DNA of 64,000 nt, taken from positions 62,001-126,000 of the forward strand of contig JALIZF010001838.1 in assembly GCA_029948255.1 (NCBI GenBank). The letters are read 5' to 3'. The notes beneath the pieces are model-generated. The model worked only from the letters and a program-made list of their open reading frames with translations, had not been told where the DNA came from and searched no databases. Position numbers and translations under genes: made by a program. The stretch comes from Telmatactis stephensoni (lineage: Eukaryota > Cnidaria > Anthozoa > Actiniaria > Isophelliidae). Positions 47,001 to 57,800 of this stretch are shown piece after piece (within the stretch, counting starts at the first letter, position 1; each line of letters opens with the position of its first letter).

Positions 47001-49521
47001 GTAAATTGGCCTTCGATCTCATCAAGCATTAGTGGTTAGAATAAAACATCTAATTCATAAGATGTGCGCTGAACTCAAAGCATGAATGAATGAAAAATAA
47101 TTTTGTTGGCAAAGCGCCTCACCTTGAATATTGTTACGTGGGTTAGGTTAATGCCTGAGCAAACTTCAACATTTGCTTCAACATCCGTTTTTGTTGAATG
47201 CTGTTGGTCGTTGAACGATGTTGAGCGCTGGGGTGGCAAACGGTTTCAACAATTCTTTCAACATCCGTTCGATTTTGTCGTTTGCCATCCCCTTTCAACC
47301 ATGTTGAAACACTACATGACGGATTAGAGCGCAAGCGCATACCTAACAATGTTGAAAGAGGGTGCACGTGGTAAACGGCTTCAACTCCGATTCAACATTC
47401 TGAACATCCCAGAGAACAAAAGAAAAGTTGAATGGATGTTGAAGCAAAGTTTAAATGCTTTTAAACTCTTTCAACATCGATTCAACATCATTTCAACACG
47501 GTCGAAATGGGGTGGCCAACGCTTTAATTTCAACATGTCCATTCAACAAAATCAAACGGATGTTGAAGCAAATGTTTGAAGCCGTTTGCTCGGGCCTTTA
47601 TCAACGTGAGACCACCGGAGCGCAATATCTGAGTAGTCGATCACCCTTCCTTAATCTACCAGCTGGAGTGCAAAGCACCTAGCATGATTATAACTACATT
47701 GTAAGGGCGCGTTATACTAGATTACTAGTAACAGATTATTTCATACGATTATTTTTGGGGGTTTTCTTCCGTGCAGAGCGGTTTAATTTAATCCGTAGAA
47801 AAATTGGCAGACTAAAAGTTGAGGTTGCTATGAGGGCACCCGATTGTCAGGTAACTACAATTATTTGCTTAATTATCAGTTGACTACTCATTTCTTTTCC
47901 GCAAATGTGAATCCCACTGACCCCTCATAGTTAGTGGTGGATTTCTAAACCATTACATTTTTTGCTTCTTAACCAACTAGCACGTATTAGATAGCCATCT
48001 TTTGTTCCACAAGTTAGATATAATTACTGTGTCTGATACACAAGGCTAGGAGAAATTTTTTTCTCTGTCCTACAGTCCGCTCAGTATACAGTAAAACCCT
48101 GCTGACTCAAACTCCAAGGGAAAGCTTAATATTGTTCAAGATAGCGCGCGGAAGTTTGAGATAATTACCAATCATAATTGACTAAAAATGACTCAATGGG
48201 TTTATGTTCGAGATAGTGGCCTGGGGTTTTAGAGTTAACCGGGTTGGAGTTAGCAGAGTTAACCGGGTTGGAGTTAGCAGGTTGTAGTGAATTATAAAGC
48301 AAATCTCTTATCAGTATGTACCTCCACATCCTTTCTGGTCTGTACCCATCGCCTCCGTTTTGCCATCTCTACAACATCCGAACTTACTGTTATTACAGTC
48401 TTCTAAAACTAAAAAACAAAGAGTACAGTTAATATACTTGGAATCCTTCCATCCTACCCCCTTAGAGTAGATTTCGTATGAGTGTGAAACGGACCGCGCC
48501 GTACCTTGACCGTGTCAGTGCCGTGTTTTCTATAAAAATATTCGAAATTCCGCCTGCCATAACCGTGCCGTGACCGTGCGGTGCCGTTTACACAGTCATG
48601 TGAAATCTACTCTACAGCTGCGTGCGCACTTGCTGTAATTCCTCTGCCCCACCACCCGTTTCTCTCAATCTCGGTCGTACGCTTCAAAGGTAAATTGACA
48701 TACTTATACTCTCCCATTTTCGGAAATTTTAGAACAAGAACTGAGATGATCGAAGTTTTTTAGTATTTTGTGTCAAAAGATAATAAAATGATATATTCAT
48801 AGGACTTTCGGTTGACCTCTCCTTTGGTTCACGTGATCGACAAAGTGGGAGTGGGCGAATTTAAAGGCGTTGTTACATAGTGCAATTTTTCTTGTAATTT
48901 TTCCCGACGTCTCGCAACGGTGTTGTGAAAGAAGTTGTATACGTATGTAGGGTATTCAGCGTGTAGCATACCCTATATCGCGCCAAATAAACATTATTAT
49001 TATTATAACATTATTATTAAATCACAGTGCGATAAAACGATTGCTGCTACGTTTTTTGACGTTGCGCCGGGTAAATACCCCTGCAATGATTCATGTAACT
49101 TGTTTTGAAAATTGTAAATTAGATATTATATTATGTATTTGTAAATAAAAACTTGTCTTGCATCGCCATTGTGAGACAGAAATTTGTATCGTGTAACAAC
49201 GCCTTAAAGTTTTATCAGGCAGGAAAACGATAGAAATTTGTGTAAACTTTTTGTTTAGTTTCTTCATCTCCCAGCAAAACATTCTTGAAAAATCAGGGCC
49301 CAGTTGTTCGAAAGACGATTAGCTCACTAACCCAGCTATTAAATCTAAAGAAAATCACTCATTTTAACGTAGGAGTAACACTAGTCAAACTTTAAACAAC
49401 AGTGCCCCCAGAATTTGAGCACAATGTAACAAAGATAACAAGACTTACATGAATTAAGTGCATTGGATACAGAAATCCAAGTGATCATGACGATCAATAG
49501 AAAGCAACTTTTGACCAACAT
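44073..49521 (-). CDS. Secreted two-module ShKT protein, paralogue A
   Basis: Five coding exons on the minus strand: 49449-49521, 48322-48399, 46306-46452, 45267-45368, 44073-44200, all joined in phase 1; 175 aa. Exon 1 encodes a signal peptide ([15 protein letters not shown]). Exon 2 has a papilin-like [11 protein letters not shown] motif. Exon 3 is a six-cysteine ShKT domain (Cys spacing with ...RTCERC end). Exon 4 is a second motif, [13 protein letters not shown]. Exon 5 is a second ShKT domain ending CAKTCEMC then TAA. ShKT domains fold around three disulfides; in cnidarians they occur in potassium-channel toxins but also in secreted enzymes and matrix proteins. I do not see evidence that settles toxin versus matrix role. 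The acceptor of exon 2 is a tandem NAGNAG and only the distal AG keeps the frame open. Tandem paralogue of 54866-58022. Confidence 0.85.
44256..44416. mobile_element. Foldback MITE with poly-C/CA core in ShKT gene A intron 4
   Basis: GCATGTGAACAGGCTCTCAG and the inverse CTGAGAGCGTGTTCACAGCC flank G-rich and C-rich arms with a long C run and (CA)n. Gene B lacks it at the matching place. Confidence 0.75.
44712..44920. mobile_element. MITE, family T4 (AAGGC-TTACACGATAC), member 1
   Basis: TTAAGGCTGATTTACACGCT, ACGATT at the left; AATCGTATCGTGTAAATCGG, CCTTTAA at the right. The interior repeats AATCGGCCCGATT-like palindromes. It lies in ShKT gene A intron 4. Confidence 0.82.
45481..45835. repeat. 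ATCC/ATTC microsatellite in ShKT gene A intron 3
   Basis: A pure (ATCC)n core of about 250 bp, with ATTC runs at the edges and a short ATTC interruption at 45600-45618. Gene B has only a short (ATTC)n at 55846-55900 in the same intron. Ile-His-Pro-Ser frames here are spurious. Confidence 0.92.
45965..46255. repeat. GACACCTCTCTAAGACG minisatellite
   Basis: About fifteen imperfect units of 16-19 bp (GGACACCTCTCTAAGACG, with TTTATAAGAT variants) just downstream, in gene sense, of the first ShKT exon of gene A. Gene B keeps a shorter array at 55915-56030. A related unit occurs once near 30866-30925. Confidence 0.85.
46806..47013. mobile_element. MITE, family T4, member 2
   Basis: AAGGCCAATTTGCACAATAC and the inverse ATCGTGTAAATTGGCCTT. 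The internal arms GTCGCACGCAACA and CAACAGTTGTAAGC are also inverted, so the whole 208 bp can fold. It is in ShKT gene A intron 2 and absent from gene B at the corresponding position. Confidence 0.85.
47152..47599. mobile_element. Inverted-repeat element rich in TTCAACAT in ShKT gene A intron 2
   Basis: The left end is TGCCTGAGCAAACTTCAACA, TTTGCTTCAACATCCG; the right end is CGGATGTTGAAGCAAATGTT, TGAAGCCGTTTGCTCGGGCC. The interior holds many TTCAACAT/ATGTTGAA words in both directions. About 450 bp. Confidence 0.8.
48463..48614. mobile_element. MITE, family T1, copy 5
   Basis: TAGAGTAGATTTCGTATGAG and the inverse AGTCATGTGAAATCTACTCTA end. Shares the ACCGTGTCAGTGCCGT and ATATTCGAAATTC blocks with the other copies. 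It lies in ShKT gene A intron 1. Confidence 0.88.
48861..49209. mobile_element. MITE, family T4, member 3
   Basis: TTAAAGGCGTTGTTACATAG, TGCAATTTTTC and the inverse GAAATTTGTATCGTGTAACA, ACGCCTTAAAG. Same TIR logic as 44712 and 46806 (AAGGC at the tip, TTACACGATAC-like inside) with a different interior. Confidence 0.75.
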
Positions 49522-49598
49522 CTTTCGTCGTCTCAAATCCAAATCACAACGCTTGCTTCGGCTTAATAAATGGTTATCAAATACTGCTTTTCTGACCT

Positions 49599-49607
49599 CT
49601 ATTTATA
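49599..49607 (-). promoter_or_regulatory. TATA box of ShKT gene A
   Basis: CTATTTATA on plus reads TATAAATAG on minus, about 80 bp upstream of the start codon. The motif and its neighbourhood (GACCTCTATTTATAC) are conserved at 58095-58103 in gene B. Confidence 0.7.
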
Positions 49608-49908
49608 CCTCTTGATTTGAACGCCAACCACAGGTTTTGATTTAAAGTCGGGCAGATGGTTCAACCAGCTGTTACGACCAAATAATAACCAGTCAACTTT
49701 AAACCAAAATTTGTGGTCAATGTTCAAAGTATAGTCCCGAATAAGAAATTAAACCGCCAATGGCGTATATAACTCGTGGATTGGATTAACATCAACTGAG
49801 TTATAATGATTTATAGCAGCTTCATGAAACTTCGGCTGTGTGGTGGTTGCCATTTATGCATGCAAGAATATTACGCCCTGAATGGAATCAGTTCAGATAA
49901 AGACGTCT

Positions 49909-50760
49909 TTAAGGTAGTTCCGTAGCCTTAGATTTCATCAATGAATTTCCTTTAAAATCCTGTCATTTAAAGATGATTGCTTGGCAATTCTAAAACCGAG
50001 AAAAAAAGAGGGGGTCACCGTATTGGTTTCTGAGCTATAAGATGTAGTAAAAGATGGTATTTTCAATCATTTGCGACGATTTTTCTCGAAATGTACGTAA
50101 TTTATATGGTCTGAAGAATGTGAACAAAATTTTACCAATAAATGGCCTGAGCCGTCTCAAAAGATAGATGTGAGGTTTATCTAGCAGTTTTAATCGTATG
50201 TATAGTGTTTGATGAGTTGCAAATATGATCGATTACAAGGGCATTCTAAAAGCAAATTTCTACCCAAGAACGCGTTCCGAAATCGTATACGGAGTTATAA
50301 AAATGTGGAAAATGTGCGACAATCCCATCAATGAAGTTGTATTTTTATATTTTAAATCAAAAAATTGATAAGTACTGTCTTGAATTAAAAGAAAAAAAAA
50401 CAGGGGTCACCGTGTTATAAATTATTTAAAGAGTTAGAAAAGCACAAAAGAGAAAACATCGCTAAAATGGGCGATATTCTCGCCGCATTTTTCGATGGAT
50501 GAGATAAACTAAATTTAAAAGTTTGAGGCTAAATACCTACAATATACAGTGTACAAGGTTACTTGATTAGAAATTTTCTGATATTTGGATGACAAGATAT
50601 AATTTTTCTCTACTAAAGTTAGAGTTTCTACGTTTTCAATCGCTCGCTTACTAGTACCCAGACCCCCACGGTAATACCAATTTTAATTTCTCTAATAAAA
50701 GTGCGCGCGTTCGAATGCGCGCGGGAAATGAGCAGTAGCAAGGGTCTGGAACTACCTTAA
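49909..50760. mobile_element. TIR element TAAGGTAGTTCC, about 850 bp
   Basis: TAAGGTAGTTCCGTAGCC at the left and GGTCTGGAACTACCTTA at the right. The interior is AT-rich, has GGGGTCACCGTATTGG and GGGGTCACCGTGTTATAA, and no reading frame of note. Shares the GGGGTCACCG phrase with 6005-6540 and 60371-60660. Confidence 0.75.
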
Positions 50761-50870
50761 ACAGAAAGATTGGACCGACCTGTAAACCTTTTTTTAGAGA
50801 AATTTAATAGTCATTTTGAATGATCAAATATTAATGATATTGACACCGACCTAAATTTTTTTTAAAAAAA

Positions 50871-51525
50871 TGGTTTCGGTTTTTGAAACCTTCATCAACA
50901 GATGTAAAATGTAAATGGTCCTTGTGCTAATGAACATTACTTAAGCCTCTATAAACGTTCGGCCTGTCCATATGTTCGTTAATAGACTTCTTGTTCTGAA
51001 TAGAATGCCAAGCTTCCAAAAACGTACAAACGTCGAGACCATTGTTGGCATTGGTCGACAATTTTCGCGTTATCAATGTCAAATTCGTGATCTGTTCTTT
51101 TTACATGTTCAGCCAAGAGAGAATTGTTTTCCCCAAGGAAAACAGCTCTTTTGTGTTCTTTCATCCTGGTTTTTAATGCTCTGCTTGTTTGACACACGTA
51201 TACTTAGTCGCAATCTTTGCAGTCGATTTTGTACTCAACAACTGTGGACAACTATTTCTCTGGTTTGTCTTTAATTAGGTTTTCGGAACATCGATCCAAT
51301 GGATTTAACGGATTAGTGGGCTACCTTGATGCCGGGCGTTTCCGCAAGGTCCTAGAATCTTCTCTGATACCCCTTAAATGTATGGAAGCACTACTAAACC
51401 TTTATGTTTATCATTGTTGATTTGCTTGTCTTGTTGTTGTTCAGATCTCGCATTTCAGTAGCACAAGGACTCATGGCCATTTACATTTTACATCTGCTGA
51501 TGAAGGTTTCAGTCGAAACCAAAAC
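50871..51525 (-). mobile_element. Decayed Penelope-like retroelement (GIY-YIG endonuclease, hammerhead-like ends)
   Basis: On the minus strand 51260-50979 encodes a GIY-YIG nuclease remnant: VEYKIDCKDCD, a stop, VYVCQTSRALKTRMKEHKRA, then LLAEHVKRTDHEFDIDNAKI. Its order matches the C-terminal endonuclease of Penelope-like elements. The two ends of the interval are inverted copies (GACCATTTACATTTTACATC type). Each carries a hammerhead-like core: CTGATGA 51497-51503 with GAAA 51515 on plus, and TTGATGA with stem GGTTT/AAACC and GAAA at 50898-50874 on minus. The reverse transcriptase is missing. Confidence 0.7.
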
Positions 51526-51977
51526 GTCCAATTTTTTTTAATTTTTAGGCCAGTGTCAACTTGTTATATATTTTATGTTTTATAAAGATGCCTGACTGCA
51601 AACCAAGTATTTTTAAATATTAATGAGTTAATGTAATTTCTTTAGCGAAAAAAATAGAGTCATTAGCTATAACAGAAAGAAACTAAACATTAATTAAATA
51701 TTAACTAAATATAAATTTTGTCTAGTCTGATTTCAACATAAATATCGCAGATCTGTGAATAGTTCGGGAGTCCCTCGGGAGTCCCGGAATAAAAAAAAAG
51801 AGAGAAAGCGATAGCTGCTGCGTATCCAGAGTCCACGTTACTTTCGGCCTGACTTCAATCACATCGAGCATGCGCAGTAGCATAGTTTAACAATTTGCGA
51901 GTGAGTGACACATTTGCATATTTCGACTCCTCGCTATAACTCGTGCATTTGCAATCCACGAGTTAAAAATCAGCTGT

Positions 51978-52215
51978 TTTGGGTGGCAACAGTAGCGCAG
52001 TGGTTACTGACGCCACTCGCCTCTCACCACGTGGCTCCGGCTCGACACGCGCTTGATCATTGACGTTTGTTTGGTGTGTTGTTCTCTCCCTTGCCATGAG
52101 GGCTTTTTCCGGGTATTCCGGTTGTCCTCTCTCAGCAAAAATCATGGGTTTATGTTCCATCTTGGTGTGGTGAGCGGGATAGTATCGATGATACGGAAAT
52201 TTTTATCCTTGAAGC
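51978..52215 (+). mobile_element. tRNA-derived SINE
   Basis: The head GGCAACAGTAGCGCAGTGGT contains a TAGCGCAGTGG A-box; the B-box region (GGCTCCGGCTCGACACGC) is degraded. The body has TTTTTCCGGGTATTCCGGTT and CTCTCTCAGCAAAAATC; the tail ends CGGAAATTTTTATCCTTGAA. Related copies: 58217-58400, a tail at 42930-43070, and a more distant relative at 53160-53547. Confidence 0.7.
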
Positions 52216-52239
52216 ATAATTTCAGTAATTCCGTGTGAC

Positions 52240-52333
52240 GTAGCCTGCGTTACTGGCGGTCTGCGGTTTTTGGACGAAGGAAGAAATTTCTTCCTCCGCC
52301 CAAAAACCGCAGACCGCCAGTAACGCAGGCTAC
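52240..52333. repeat. 94-bp near-perfect palindrome
   Basis: GTAGCCTGCGTTACTGGCGG then TCTGCGGTTTTTGG are inverted as CCAAAAACCGCAGACCGCCA, GTAACGCAGGCTAC around GAAGAAATTTCTTC. Either a foldback element or a recent inverted duplication; no mismatches in the outer 34 bp. Confidence 0.88.
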
Positions 52334-53159
52334 GTGCGACGTGTCCGTTTTTATGAGTGTTTCTCCTAAGTTGTGTGTGTGTTGAGACCAGTACGTGTTT
52401 GCTTGTTGTGTCCTCAATATTCCACGTTCGAGATATCAAGATTCCTAGCATTATAGCGAGGCTCACAGGAGTAAACTGCCAAAATAACCACCTAGCAGAA
52501 AGAGATTAAGTGTATACGATATTGGAAATTATTTAGAAATTAGTAGAAACTAGTTTTCTGACATAAAATCACGAATAATGTGTCGCTTTTTATTCTAATT
52601 ATTAATTAATGACCTATCGATCCAGTGACACATTATTTGTGATTTTATTAGGTCAGAAATCACATTTTTGCTACACATTTAAGGAAAAATGTAACTTTTT
52701 ACAACTCTCTTATTTGACTGAAACAGGATTTCAAAATGGACATAATTAAGTGGTAATTAAGCTACGCGGTCGTGCAATTTTGTAATCACTCGTGTGATTT
52801 TGGCCCAAATTGCACTCCACTCAGTTTGATTACCATTATAAATTAAATGATAAATGAAATAGCTTCGCCCTTTGTAATTCAGAACTTGTACTTGTGCTGC
52901 AAGGAGGGATGATGACTTATACTACCAAATTTTATTTTTTTATACAAGGCAGCCATTTTATATATCGTAAGAGAACTGGTTGTTAAAATGTGTTGTGGCC
53001 TAAATTAAACTTCAATGTTGTACTTTCAGATGGTATTTATATTTATATACACTTATTTCAGAAAACGTTGTCGCGGTTCAGAGCAACAAGCGGCAAGCCA
53101 AGACCGACACAAATGCTGGTTTTGAACAAAAAGTACAAAATGTGATCATTTTAATATTT

Positions 53160-53547
53160 AAAAATTTGGGGTAGCTCATCACCCTTCCTCGCAGCCAAGT
53201 GCTGAATTCGAAGGGCGCAGCTCAACGTGATCGAGTCGAAGGTTTACAAGGGCGCTTTCATTACGAACAATTGAACAATCACACATTTACATACAAATTT
53301 ACATACACATACACGTAGCAGCCACCATACGACTCATGTCTGATCACGGAGCACAGCTTAGATCGAAACTAGTTCGTTTTTACTGAGGGAGGAAAAACCG
53401 GAGAACCCGGAGAAAAAACCCTCGAAGCAAGGGAGAGAACGAACAATAAACTCAAGCCACATGTGATGCCCCGTCCGGGGATTGAACGAGGGACCACAGC
53501 GGTGACAGAGCGGCGCTCTCACCGCTTGGCCACCCTTGCTTCCAAAG
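53160..53547 (-). mobile_element. tRNA-derived SINE with intact A and B boxes
   Basis: On the minus strand the head reads AAGGGTGGCCAAGCGGTGAG. The A-box TGGCCAAGCGGT lies on plus 53521-53532 and the B-box GTTCAATCCCC on 53477-53487. The tRNA-unrelated body holds the (plus-strand) GGAAAAACCGGAGAACCCGG motif. A long body reaches about 53160. The pol III boxes look well preserved. Confidence 0.75.
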
Positions 53548-54119
53548 TCCTTTTGTTAGTATATCGCTTTCAATTCTTTTGATAACAAGTCTAGATCTGA
53601 TTTGAATACACTACAATTACCAGCATTCATTTCTGGCTTGCCCTGACGCTTGTTGCTTTGACCGTGACAACGTTTTTTGAAATAAGTGTATACCCGGAAT
53701 TTGCATTTTGACCCTTCAAAACATAGAAGCTGAGACCGAAATGGACCTTGGGAAATCTGCTAATCAGACGATTTTAACGTACGTATGTGGACGTTACTAA
53801 CAAAGACTCAGCGTGAGAAATTCTTGGTATTATAAACACGATTATGTAGCGAGTTCATAGATAAAACCTATGAAAATTCAAATAGGGAGTCTCGTTTTGG
53901 AACAACAGTTCTGTGAGTTGCTCCCGCCCTAGAAATAAAATATTACTAGTGCACCCAGAAGCCATTTTGGTCGTAGATTCTAGGTTCAATGATCTTTAAA
54001 GGGTCAATGTTTGTGTAAATAGGTATGAATGTATATTTCAAAACCATTAACATTCTTGAGATTCTCCATATAAACTTATAAAGAAATAAAATCAAAGCAA
54101 TACACTCTTTTCCTCTTGC

Positions 54120-54212
54120 CTTTTACTTTTATTCATAATTTAATGTGCATAGGCACTTATAAGAGAGGTGCTGTCCTATCCATTAGTATTAGTCACCTAG
54201 TTGGCCAGAGCT
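54120..54212 (-). other. 3' UTR exon of ShKT gene B
   Basis: Near-identical to 43470-43564, with AATAAA (plus TTTATT 54128-54133). The acceptor (minus TTTTCACAG) is at 54213. Splicing joins it to the exon with the stop codon. Confidence 0.75.
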
Positions 54213-54865
54213 CTGTGAAAAGAGAAAAATGAAATGTTTTGGAGTTTAAGGAAAACATTTAAAATATCATTCCCTTGAAAACCAAAAAAATAAAGGTAGA
54301 GCCATGTTGAATGATTTAACAGAAGTGAAATCTTTTGTTGACTATTCACCCAAGATGGTAGTTTCTTAGCAAGTTTTGTAAAATATTACTGGAGTTTGAC
54401 CATAAACTTTGAATGACACATTACCACAGTAAAAGTTTTTCAACGACAACTAACTTTAGCGATTTCTCTAGGAGAAGATTTAGCGGCTACTTATAGTTTA
54501 GTACATGATTTTTGGGAGGAAATGGCGAATTACGATTGCATGACAAAGAAAAGAATATTAATTTTAGCGAGTGCAAAAATTTAGCGTGCGCTTTGATTGG
54601 TCGAGAGCCATTTGTGATTACTGATGACGTCATGGAATACTTCGATAAATATTGTATAAAACAAATAAATTCCATTTTTCCTTGCGTGTGTACTCTTATC
54701 GATGCATTCAACTTCGTCTCCTGGCGTACATTTTTGTTTTCATCACATTTTGACGTCATCCGTGCATCTATTAGATTACACACGCACGGCAAATAGAATC
54801 TATTTGTTAAATAAATTTGAGTTTGAGCCGAATTAGTCCGTTTGCGGACGGGTAAAACTCACCTG

Positions 54866-57800
54866 TTAACACATTTCACAAGTTTTGGCACAATATCTCC
54901 TCATGAATTTCCTGACTCTAGGACCACGTGCTTCAGAACAGAAATATTTGTGCCTTGGGCAGAAACTTCCGGCTTTACGTGAGTTTCTACATGCTAAAAA
55001 AGAACCCATGCATATTCTCGTCAATAAATGAAAAGTCAACGGACGGAGAGGGGTGGCAATCTACGTCGGCGTGTTTAGTTAGAAGACTACATGTTCAGTT
55101 GTGCTTAGCAAGAACGATCTCGTTTTAAAGGTCCATTTGGATGAAAATCGATGCAAATTGGAAACTGATTATTTCTGTCTGAAGATGAATGTAGTTAAAT
55201 AACCGTCTACCCTCTGCCCAAAAATCTGCATTTCAAGCTCATTTTCAAAGAGAAATTTTGATATTAAGTCTAAAAGAACAATAGGGTTGAGTAAATAACG
55301 TCATTTACTCACAACTTAAATGCTAAAATACTTGACAATTTCCATTCGTCTCGTTTGAATGTAAATTAAGAAAATGTTGCTCAGCAAAAGTTTTGGTGAT
55401 TATTGGAAGTCGTGCAGATAATTTTTAATAAGTTTCATGTCATTTCCAATCTTAATTTATTCTTATTCAAGTGCCCCTTTAATAAACGAAGAGATAAGGC
55501 GTAGGAGGGCAGGTGTTCGTCTGCAATGTAGGTTACGATCATTTCCATGCAGCATAAGTAAAATCATTATTATTATCATCATCATCATCATCACTGATTA
55601 TAATTATTGGTGCTTCTACGAGTATTCTTACGCGGACACTCAATGCCTGGTCGTTTCAGCGGTCCCCTGGCTGTCGATCCATCCCAGCAGCATCCAAAAG
55701 TGCTCCTCAAACACAGCTTGGCAGCTTGATGCTCTGTTAAGCAAGTTCAAGAATAGTTCCGTGTGTTTCATTATTGAACAGACCGCTCTTTTTGTTAGGG
55801 TGAAGATTTGAAATGGGGAAATGTATTGGTGGCACTGATCTTTCCCATTCATTCATTCGTTTATCCATTCATTCGTTCATTCTGTCATTCATTCATTCAC
55901 ATTTAAATTCCCTCTAAGACGAACACTTCTCTAAGACCGGAAAAATCACTAAGACGGACACCTCTAAGACGGACACCTGTTGATGACGGACACCTCTCTA
56001 AGACGGACACCTCATTAACACGGACATCTGTTGACGGTCCCGAGGGTTTTCGTCTTAGATGGAGTTCACTTTACAAGAAAGACTTACTGCATCTTCCACA
56101 GGTTCTAGCACATTCCTCAGCCATCCTACTTGCAGTAGCATAGTCAGTATCACCATATCTGCCCTTGTTACAATTTCCCTTTTGTTTCTCGATCTTGCAC
56201 TCGTACCTCGTTTTCATATCTTGGCACATCGCAACTAGATACAAACAAAACAAGAACAGTCAGTAATCCAAGAACTATTACTGATCAAGAGACCATAATA
56301 CTAAGAGAGCGAAACTCAGTTTGATGTCTGTGCGATGTTCGTGGCGGCTAAGGCTATTTTTAGTAACTTCGCCATCGCGCGTGCAGAGGGACTCTGATCG
56401 GAAATGGGCGGGGATGCTCGTCGTAACGTTTAGGGGTATAAATCAGTGATCTGGTATCTATTAGGGTGTCTTAGACTTTAGTGGACTACCAGAGATTATT
56501 AAGAACCTTAGGGTCTGATTATATGAACCGGGTTGGCGCGGTTCATATAATAATCAGGCCTTTAGAGATTAGAATAAAGCGATCCTATTTCGCGTATGGG
56601 TAATACTGAACTCATAAGATTGTGCTGAGCCCGAAAGCATGGTCGAATGAAAAATAATAATTTTGTTGGCGAAGCGCTTCACCTATAGAAGAATTTCACG
56701 GCAGACATGTCTGTTTGTGGTCAAAATAATAGTAATTTTCTTCCGAGAGAAACAGAATCTTTTGTTATTCTAAAACTTTCTATTGTACTTGCCCACAAAT
56801 ATGGTTGCCGTGAAATCGCTCTATAACAGCGGTTATGTGAGTTATAAGCGTGAGGCAAACAGAGCGCACCTAGCATTATGAAACACAGTAAGGGCGTGTT
56901 ACAGTACATTACTAAGAGCAGATGATTTCATACTCATTATTTTTGGGGTCTTTCTTTGTGTCAGAGCGGTTTTATTTAACCGGTGAAAAAATTGGCGAAC
57001 TAAAACTTGAGTGTGTCAATGAGGGTACCAAAATGCCATTTAACTAATATTTGTCTCGCAAATCTCACTGAGTCGACTATACTCAATAGAAAAAAGTAAA
57101 ATATCAGTTAACTATAAAAGCTCAAGTATCAGTTATCGACTAATTTTTAGGCCAAAAATGTCCGTTTTCTGTTAAACCCCATTCATTCGTTTTTACTCTC
57201 TATTGTTTTACAGTGAGGCTATTAATCCTATTAGATCTTACGAGGGCTGCTACACCACCTCGGGGATTGCAGGCAAAGCAAGAATAGTCATCTTTTTCCA
57301 CAAGTTAGATATAATTACTGTGTCTGCGGTACACACAAGGCTGGGAGAAGAATTTTCTCTGTCCTACAATCAGATCAGTATACAGTAAAACCCTGGTAAC
57401 TCGCGAGATTTTCGAGTTAACCGGGTTAGAGTAAGCGGGATTCTAGTGTATTATAAAGCAAATCTTCGATTCCTTTGTCAGTACGTACCTCCGCATCCTT
57501 TCTGGTCTGTACCCATCGCCTCCGTTTTGCCATCTCTACAACATCCGAACTTATTGTTCTTGCAGTCTGCTAAAACTAGAAAACAAAGAGTGCTTTCAAT
57601 ATACTTAATGCCATAATTCCTCTACCGTACCTAGACTGGGAGCAGTCCCTCCTTTCCCCTCCAGAATCAGTAAAAGCGAGCGCCAAGAATACCTGGACGA
57701 GCCCCCATTCTTCGCTCGTCGAGGTATTCTTGGCGCTCGCTTTTACTGATTCTGGAGGGAAAAGGAGGGACTGCTCGTAATCTGGGTCTTACGCTTCAAT

